Both the position numbers and the translations under genes were made by a program. DNA of 64,000 bases from Bacillus vallismortis (GTDB lineage: Bacteria; Bacillota; Bacilli; Bacillales; Bacillaceae). Positions 62,501 to 64,000 of this stretch are shown one piece after another (the stretch's first letter is position 1; each line of letters begins with the position of its first letter). Location: contig NZ_CP160797.1 in assembly GCF_040784915.1 (NCBI RefSeq), positions 821,001-885,000 of the forward strand, written 5' to 3'. A model generated the notes under the pieces. That model did not search any database, was not told the origin of the DNA, and saw only the letters and a list, made by a program, of their open reading frames with translations.

Positions 62501-63326
62501 ATATAATACGGAAATTTACATTGTTAATCAGAATAATCGACTATGCCCTGTCGGTGTAGTGGGAGAATTATGTGTCTCGGGTGATGGAGTTGCCAGAGGA
62601 TATTTAAACAATCCGGAGTTGACCGCGGAAAAATTCGTATCCAATCCTTTTGCGAGCGGAGAGCGAATGTACCGCACTGGAGACCTTGCAAGATGGCTGC
62701 CAGATGGAAATATAGAGTTTGTCGGACGAATTGACCATCAAATTAAGCTGCGCGGCTATCGGATTGAACTGGGTGAAATTGAGAGCCATCTGTTAGAGCA
62801 CCCGGATGTAAAAGAAGCGGCTGTCATAGCGAGAGAGGGTTCAAGCTTGAGCTTGTGCGGTTATCTCGTATGCGAAAAAAAGGTGACTCCAGCTGAAGTC
62901 AGAGAATTTTTGGAGAAGCGGGTGCCTGATTACATGATACCGGCTTATTTCGTTCAGTTGGACAAACTTCCGCTAACCACAAACGATAAAGTGGATAGAA
63001 AAGCCTTGCCGGCGCCAGAGAGAAGCGCATTATCCGAGGTGGAATATGAAGCACCGAAGAACTATATAGAGGAAACTATTGTTTTAATCTGGGAGGAGCT
63101 TTTAGGTGTAAAACCTATAGGCATATCCGACAATTTCTTCGACATAGGAGGGAACTCATTAAAATTGATGAGTGCTCTTACATCAATTAACAAGCAAATG
63201 AATACCAATTTATCTGTGCATAATGTTTTCGAAAATCCTACTGTTAAGCAATTAACGAATGTAATTTTGTCAGCAGGCACTGAATCCAAGATAGATATTC
63301 TAGATTATGTTGAAGAAGAAGTGTGA
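47598..63326 (+). CDS. bacA: Bacitracin synthetase 1-like NRPS, five modules
   Basis: A 5242-aa multimodular nonribosomal peptide synthetase. Bacitracin synthetase BacA has 5255 aa and the same order of domains: A-T, Cy-A-T, C-A-T, C-A-T-E, C-A-T. ATG 47598 is 8 bases behind AGGGG; an ATG two codons earlier touches that site. It begins with an adenylation domain and no C domain, so it starts the peptide. It has no TE, so the chain passes to the next protein. The C-terminal tail SKIDILDYVEEEV is acidic and may dock to the downstream protein. Predicted chain: Ile-Cys(thiazoline)-Leu-D-Asp-X. Base composition shifts inside the gene (see findings). The full product needs the genes to the right of the window. 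Confidence 0.93.
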   Translation: MLIGNTSGIQSEINPVLLHRYNETKTDYPKNMTINQLFEEQARMNPDHIAIVYGSQQMTYKELNEQSNQIAKILRCKGVNSSEIVGLMTDRSLEMIIGLIGILKSGGAYLPIDPESPQQRINHMLNDTNAKLLLTQEKYRDSIQNDIEIINLNDDYSEVDNTNLEKINDSNDTAYIIYTSGSTGIPKGVVISHYNAIRVVRDTNYIKINENDIVLQLSNFSFDGSIFDIFGALLNGAKLILVDKDTVVDIKKLGALIKHENISIMFITTALFNVLVDLDISCLKNIRKILFGGERVSVSHAKKALDYLGKDKIIHVYGPTESTVFTTYYFINEICNEDKTIPIGKPLSNTSVYILDKERKLLPPGEVGELCISGDGLSKGYLNNEKLTLEKFVLNPFKQGERLYLTGDLVKWLPDGNIEFVGRKDHQVKVRGFRIELGEIQNQLIQHESVKDSIVIVKEEEGQPSYLAAYITTKKEVSVDDLRLFLADKLPEYMIPAYFTKLDHFPLTANGKIDKKALPEPDIGITVAEYEAPQTETEKQLVEFWQRILKVKRIGVNDRFALLGGHSLNAMEFLSAINEKMNVNLSLKELFRLSTIKEISKYISENKGVQIEQKYFSDNTDLTNIHKPFPLTGIQLAYLVGRDATFEIGGSATNLTVEFEMDVEMDRFNLALQKLIDRHSILKTIIFENGTQRILQDDVFYSVEPVDLSEANEQQIEESILSVRNHMISKIIDPTQWPLFELKAFILPNKNKYFCLNIDPLICDDSSMKILIKEFKQFYDNPHLDLSELSYNFRDYVLASNKFKSSSLYKKDEKYWMSKLDEFPSAPALPLKCKPSEIIKPKFNKCADFLEKENWSKLKLQARNRDLTPTSVLCAAYAYVLAYWSNQSHFAVNLTVFNRLPFHEDVKKMVGDFTTLMLLDINAENAMESFWDFAAKVQDTLLEALEHRHFDGVDFIRSIGKKNQMNKQAIMPIVFTSVLSENSEDSFDQLVDFERIKFFSTRTSQVYIDNQVYELNGGLYITWDYVEQLFDAKIIESMFEQFIGILHQVISDDQVKEIEIDQTSLSLIENYNDTNKKLDICTLHEMFMKRAKLVPKNIAVIHHSEFITYKELDEKSNQIARYLVDKGVQKGEYIGILGERCIETIVNLLGVLKSGAAYIPLDPDYPEDRKEYIKEKSKCSFFLTPRIYRDECIDHYSVDKLDINITESDMAYVIFTSGSTGKPKGVQITHGAAANTIIDINEKFKVSKEDRILGISSFCFDLSVYDVFGSLSAGASLVLIDDQRDVNQLKYALENKRITVWNSVPAIMELTVELYHSIEKNKDLRMVMLSGDWIPLDLPEKIRNTFENADIVSLGGATEGSIWSIYFPIEEIKKSWKSIPYGRPLANQKIYVLNQNQQLCPAGVEGELYIGGLGVASGYINDIKKTNSSFIMHDELGYIYKTGDHGILNEDGYIDFLGRKDSQVKIRGYRVELGEIENCLITHKDVIKAVVMDFKNKQGVKNLYAFVISRNHFNSSELKLYLQNMLPDYMIPANFFRIDKIPLTVNGKVNRSILEEFLANQDINEVATAASLQAESETQEELLEIWKDVFGMKQIGIDTNFYEIGGDSLKAIAIITEIKKRMNIEVPIGEIFKNDSVIALDHYLTADRYLTHQNTIERAPKKEFYATSPMQKRMYMLSMMENDRGAYHIPMALLVKGEIDLYRLENAFKKFIDRHEILRTGFELQNNELIQKVHNRVDFKLEFEKATLTENGSIKDLTSHYCKQSIAPFDLSKPPLMRAKVINIGKNKCILVVNFHHIISDGASQGILVNEILDLYDNKNLFELNVQYKDFVEWENKYKQSKEINKQKEYWLDVYKNLPPKLELPYDYTRSIVDTTEGASMYIHLDNNLAKKVRFIAKETGTTLYMLMLSAYYILLNKYTGESDIVVGTASSGRMHKDLQDVFGVFVNTIALRNNVDNMESFKDFLEQVKENTIAAFENSEYQFDELVRSIDYERDSNRNPLFDTMFVLEDAKLFTKESENLTISPIIFDLDNAKFDLTFNVLDFEEDIILNIEYRTGLFKSNTIESISETYINILKGIAQNIDTVLNDIDIFSEKDKIALLHDSNTQLMEYPKNKPIHLLFEEQVQRTPDNVAIVFEGINLTYRELNEKSNQLAALLREKGVKPNSLVSLMVERSLDVIVGMLGILKAGGAYLPIDPVYPAERIKYILKDSQTNLLLTNPKLIEETGLADMLDIEAIDIHANSLSEYRTGNLCIENAGDDLVYVIYTSGSTGNPKGVMVEHQSLVNLCYWHNSYNTVSENDNSAVYASMSFDAFSWEIFPYIITGASIHILSDDLKLDVRKLNQYFNDHHISISFLPTQMCEQFMVLKNNSLRRLLTGGDKLNQFNHQNYQIINNYGPTENTVVTTSYIVNEHSKNIPIGKPISNNKIYILDQNNSLVPVGVPGELCVSGAGLARGYLNRPELTAEKFVPNPFLPGERMYRTGDLARLLPDGNIEFLGRIDHQVKIRGYRIELGEIENRLLKLPMVREAVVISREDKDHQAYLCAYVVLESPAAESVKEIRSQLANELPDFMIPAFFVQLDKMPLTANGKVDRKGLPDPDLDSLGDRGYEAPRNAVEETLASIWKDILGTERVGINDHFFEMGGHSLKATALVSRIHKELKAEVPLRQLFQSPTIKGIAEFISAGRESVYASIQKVEEREYYPLSSAQRRLYILDRIEGGVSYNIPLAMEIQGDLNISQLEKAFLALIERHEVLRTSFSMEDGVPVQKIAPLVDFKVGCHKTDAFGAENFLREFVRPFDLSKAPLLRVEVLNIAENKHLMVLDMHHIISDGVSMGILTRELAELYEGKDLPALKIQYKDYSAWQKQASARAEMKKQEAYWLNVFKEEVPVLNMPTDFRRPAAQSTEGGLVHFEFGRDLSLKLKEMAKEHGVTLYMLLLAGYTTLLSKYTGQEDIIVGSPIAGRPHEDLKHVMGIFLNTLAMRNRPEGKKSFSSYLREVRENALGAFENQEYPFDELVEKLDLNRDMSRSALFDTMLVLQNFDQEAFEIEGLTFTPHPMDAHVSKFDLTLTSSEEGDCITCVLNYGTKLFKKETIERMASHLIHLFNEITQQPDQLISDLTLLSKEEAHAALTGWNETNIQFPMDKTLAQLFEEQSTRTPQRVAVAAGDQKLTYLQLNERANQWAGVLRERGAKAGVTIGLIAEESVEMIIGILAVLKAGAAYLPIDPDQAVKRTNAILKDSGASLLLVKGNRKPGLSFGGDIIDLETPLFEGRDTANPPAGQSDHNAYLIYTSGSTGTPKGVFIQHRSVVNYMSWFKKEVSLQEEDKAILVSSYAFDLGYTSLYSALLSGCELHLVKKDIYSNPSKALRYLNKNGISYLKLTPSLFNVLVNDPAFLEGSGCETLRLVVLGGEKISPEDVKTFHLRCSKAMVMNHYGPTEATIGSVYHIIDFEEMSDFEQCPVIGRPISNMKAYVMDSQMKPVPDGVYGELCLSGEGVARGYLNRPELTENAFVRNPLDPKETMYRTGDLVRRLPNGNLELAGRIDNQVKIRGYRIETDEIKNHLLKHGEIQEAVVIVREDKDQHKYVCAYITSGKMWASGELRSYLKEEIPEFMIPSYFVQMERIPLTPNGKVDRKALPEPDGHAGVNYEAPRNEVEKQLVAVWEEILGFRPIGISHNFFASGGDSIKALQIISRLSREGIAVEMKDLFAYPEIKQLSRYAKTVNGQEESYEIESGNVLLTPIQKAFFSGGTEEVNHYNHAVMLYRKDGFHTEWVKEVLEEIMKHHDALRMIFPNENGKVRPFNRGVKKKQFGFYVYDVSSEEVPNQTVLELATKLQLQMDIQTGPLVNAAVFKAKDGDHLLLIIHHLVIDGLSWRILFEDLALGYSQLKKGETVSFYSKTTSYKTYASKLQAYAEGKKLAREKQYWMDVLKEKVPFLETKEEVESYWYEDSDTFRGVLDKEATRKLLRETNRAYHTDINDLLVTALLMAARQETGENRIRLSLEGHGREQIVDEVDISRTVGWFTTKYPVLIDLGEETSLSMTIKMVKETIRKIPNKGIGYGILKHLNEDSELKAAPQPPLLFNYLGQMDEDLQNAAFSSSSLPTGESIGNRHARENAMEMNAIVLDGQLVIDTTYNTKVYSKQTVKHFTEAYKEALYEVIDHCVSKEEAERTPSDYGDKALDIYELEDIKRKHEGFEIEKIYPLANMQQGMLFHSLENHSSGAYFEQIVIEANGTIDPLLLEKSFNAIMERHELLRSAIEYEITVKPRNVILKNRKIGFRYQDIRRQSAEQQKVSMERFLKEDREKGFDLSRDPLIRLQLIQTGDEEYTLIWSNHHILFDGWGRGIILAELFQFYGDERFGRTRQLEEPEAYSTYIRWLEEQSREDAAQYWKNYLKGYKEKSGIPVNRKSGKTGDSGNREKVIALSRELTGKLADLATRNHVTIHTALQSAWGVLLAKYNQTDDVVFGSVVSGRDAKVPGIENMVGLFINTIPTRIQASDHQSFREVLQRVQEGAIESQAYSYLNLSDVQSLSELKRDLIDHVMIFENYALDDKALDQGENELGFVFHELKGNEATNYGLTVVAVPGEQLILKFAYDGNVYSETIIENLGIHLTRLMEQAAEDEHKKIGDLQLLSNEEKDRILSEFNQTETDYPKDKTIQQLFMEQAYRTPEQTAVVCGHEMLTYRELNERSNQIARLLLQKGVQPETIVGIMADRSPEMIAGMIGILKSGAAYLPIDPDYPEERLKYLVKDSGTKLLLTEEHLIEKIPFTDTMGISVIALDDDRLAKAEKTNVTVRNKPSDLAYVIYTSGSTGQPKGVLVEHKSLMNLCHWYVNFHEIHESDRITNYLKYSFDASITEIFPCLITGAELHVLRGDIRLDMGKLNEYMNENGITVATLPYKVGEQFMQQDNHSLRMLISGGEQLNMKTDTEYQLVNAYGPTENTCVTTSYFADRKGQNIPIGKPIYNTEIYIVNQNNRLCPVGVVGELCVSGDGVARGYLNNPELTAEKFVSNPFASGERMYRTGDLARWLPDGNIEFVGRIDHQIKLRGYRIELGEIESHLLEHPDVKEAAVIAREGSSLSLCGYLVCEKKVTPAEVREFLEKRVPDYMIPAYFVQLDKLPLTTNDKVDRKALPAPERSALSEVEYEAPKNYIEETIVLIWEELLGVKPIGISDNFFDIGGNSLKLMSALTSINKQMNTNLSVHNVFENPTVKQLTNVILSAGTESKIDILDYVEEEV
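47640..49407 (+). other. NRPS module 1: A(Ile)-T
   Basis: Adenylation domain (about residues 18-525) with YTSGSTGIPKG, FGGER, VYGPTEST and ANGKIDKK cores. The ten specificity residues read D-G-F-F-L-G-V-V-F-K, one change (Y to F) from the known Ile code DGFFLGVVYK of BacA. The carrier domain holds the phosphopantetheine Ser in LGGHSLNAM (about 565). Confidence 0.88.
49410..52555 (+). other. NRPS module 2: Cy-A(Cys)-T, thiazoline-forming
   Basis: The first domain is a heterocyclisation (Cy) domain: it lacks the C-domain HHxxxDG and has DPLICDDSSM (about residue 760, the DxxxxD motif). A2 reads D-L-Y-N-M-S-L-I-W-K, one change from the Cys code DLYNLSLIWK, with the typical SLGGATEGSIWS. T2 has GGDSLKAI (about 1606). 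Together they condense Ile with Cys and close a thiazoline. No oxidase domain is present, so the ring stays a thiazoline. Confidence 0.9.
52560..55690 (+). other. NRPS module 3: C-A(Leu)-T
   Basis: C domain with HHIISDGAS (about 1797). A3 reads D-A-W-F-L-G-N-V-V-K, identical to the Leu code of BacA module 3. T3 holds MGGHSLKAT (about 2645). The base composition rises sharply within A3 at about 54,900, between its YGPTE motif and its GELCVSG motif. Confidence 0.9.
55695..60130 (+). other. NRPS module 4: C-A(Asp)-T-E, D-Asp
   Basis: C domain with HHIISDGVS (about 2826). A4 reads D-L-T-K-V-G-H-I-G-K, identical at all ten positions to the established Asp code. T4 is SGGDSIKAL (about 3685). The epimerisation domain (about 3735-4175) has HHLVIDGLSW and GHGRE, so the residue becomes D. 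Bacitracin has D-Glu at this place. Confidence 0.88.
60140..63310 (+). other. NRPS module 5: C(DCL)-A(unknown)-T
   Basis: The C domain (HHILFDGWG, about 4340) is of the type that accepts a D-residue, as expected after the E domain. A5 reads D-A-T-T-I-G-A-C-V-K, no match to a code I know; bacitracin has Ile here. Its last core motif is TNDKVDRK where NGK is usual. T5 holds IGGNSLKLM (about 5187). Confidence 0.85.
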
Positions 63327-63381
63327 TAAAATAACGATTTTCTTCCAGACTGGATTTAAGAATATACAATGTAAAGTTTTA

Positions 63382-63433
63382 ACACATGGGATATTGTGCA
63401 ATCTCCAATTTTTGAGATTGCACAACCGTGTGT
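63382..63433 (+). other. Long hairpin between the two NRPS genes
   Basis: A perfect 12-bp stem (TTGTGCAATCTC / GAGATTGCACAA, 63394-63405 and 63414-63425) with an 8-base T-rich loop is extended by ACACATGG and CCGTGTGT (7 of 8 paired). There is no T tail, so simple termination is unlikely; mRNA processing, stability or attenuation are possible. Confidence 0.7.
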
Positions 63434-63502
63434 AAGGGATCTGTGAAATCACTTCACTAAGATTTATTCAGGTATTGTAAAGTGAAAGGGTTGATTATCA
63501 AC

Positions 63503-64000
63503 ATGGACATTAATCGCTTTGTAGATGAGCTTAAACAATTAAATATTTCCCTATACCATAACAAAGGGAAAATAAAGATTATCGGTCCCAGAGAGTTAGT
63601 AACCAATGAAATCAAACAAAGAATAAAAATGCATAAACAACAAATAATTGCTGTATTAGAAGCCCAAGATATGAAAAGAAAAGATGAAATCACAAAAGTT
63701 GTATCAACTAAAAATGGATGTTATCCTCTATCACTGTCACAGAAGAGAATGATGATTTTACACCAACTAGAAACCGAGGGAACTACATACAACATACCTT
63801 TGGTGATGAAATTGAAGGGCGATATCAGATTGAACATCCTTGAGGATGCGTTTAAAACACTAATTAATAGACATGACAGCTTGAGAACATCATTTGTTAA
63901 TATCGATGGTGAGCCTGTACAAAAATTGGAACAAGAAGTGGGTTTTAAAATAGAGCAAGAAGATATAGCAGAAGCAAATGTCCCAGAGAGAATCAAGGCC
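63503..64000 (+). CDS. bacB: Second NRPS (bacitracin synthetase 2 position), 5' part only
   Basis: Open frame of 166 codons to the window end. Residues 1-52 form a TubC-type N-terminal docking domain: a helix FVDELKQLNISLYH, then beta-hairpin KGKIKIIGP, and a last helix with HKQQIIAVLE. A condensation domain starts with YPLSLSQKRMMILHQLE (about 75) and continues through NRHDSLRTSF. A GTG at 63482 and a TTG at 63491 are in frame upstream; ATG 63503 has AAAGGG 12 bases before it. By position it is the counterpart of BacB, which adds Lys6 and D-Orn7 in bacitracin, but no A domain is visible here. Confidence 0.85.
   Translation, partial: MDINRFVDELKQLNISLYHNKGKIKIIGPRELVTNEIKQRIKMHKQQIIAVLEAQDMKRKDEITKVVSTKNGCYPLSLSQKRMMILHQLETEGTTYNIPLVMKLKGDIRLNILEDAFKTLINRHDSLRTSFVNIDGEPVQKLEQEVGFKIEQEDIAEANVPERIKA

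Noticed and set aside
1-64000. CRISPR arrays, tRNA, rRNA, complete insertion sequences or prophage genes
   Set aside because: I saw no regularly spaced repeats, cloverleaf genes, transposase or phage structural genes in either strand.

Overview
The window is chromosomal DNA from a member of the Bacillus subtilis species complex. From about 1 to 42,380 it follows the B. subtilis yfm-yfl-yfk-yfj gene order almost gene for gene (yfmC, yfmB, yflT, pel, yflS, citS-citT-yflP, citM-yflN, nos, yflL, yflK, yflJ, yflI, yflH, map, nagP, ltaS, yflB, yflA, treP-treA-treR, yfkO, yfkN, yfkM, yfkL, yfkK, yfkJ-yfkI-yfkH, yfkF, chaA, yfkD, yfkC, yfkAB, yfjT, pdaA). Ribosome binding sites, TTG/GTG starts, sigma-B and cre sites are typical of the group. 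The sequence alone does not fix the species.

The backbone handles C4/C6 carboxylates (malate and Mg-citrate uptake with the CitST two-component system), sugars (GlcNAc and trehalose PTS with their operators), envelope work (lipoteichoic acid synthase, sortase-anchored nucleotide phosphoesterase, spore cortex deacetylase), stress proteins and several exporters. Between yflA and treP the germinant-receptor operon known in B. subtilis as yfkQ-R-T is reduced to a frameshifted GerAA fragment fused to a truncated GerAB fragment. Two copies of a MITE-like intergenic repeat are present. One (16184-16304) lies inside a 175-bp insert flanked by two identical copies of a 26-bp bidirectional terminator.

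Directly downstream of pdaA, where B. subtilis 168 continues with yfjR, an AT-rich accessory locus starts and runs off the right edge. In order it holds an operator region with four 11-bp-spaced AGTTAA-type repeats, an ABC transporter and a PAP2 phosphatase (BcrA, BcrB, BcrC type), an MFS exporter, a type II thioesterase (BacT type), a 15.7-kb NRPS gene and the start of a second NRPS gene. The NRPS has exactly the bacitracin synthetase 1 layout: A-T / Cy-A-T / C-A-T / C-A-T-E / C-A-T. Hand-read specificity codes give Ile, Cys (cyclised to thiazoline), Leu, then Asp (epimerised, where bacitracin has D-Glu) and a fifth code that fits neither bacitracin Ile nor any code I recognise.

The best reading is a bacitracin-family but chemically different peptide: Ile-thiazoline-Leu-D-Asp-X-... 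Base composition jumps upward inside adenylation domain 3 (about 54.9 kb) and drops again before the last carrier domain (about 63.05 kb). This suggests that the C-terminal part of A3 through A5 was imported by recombination, the same stretch in which the predicted amino acids depart from bacitracin. The resistance genes (undecaprenyl-pyrophosphate recycling and BcrAB) imply the same lipid II-cycle target. The matching BacRS-type two-component system is not in the window.
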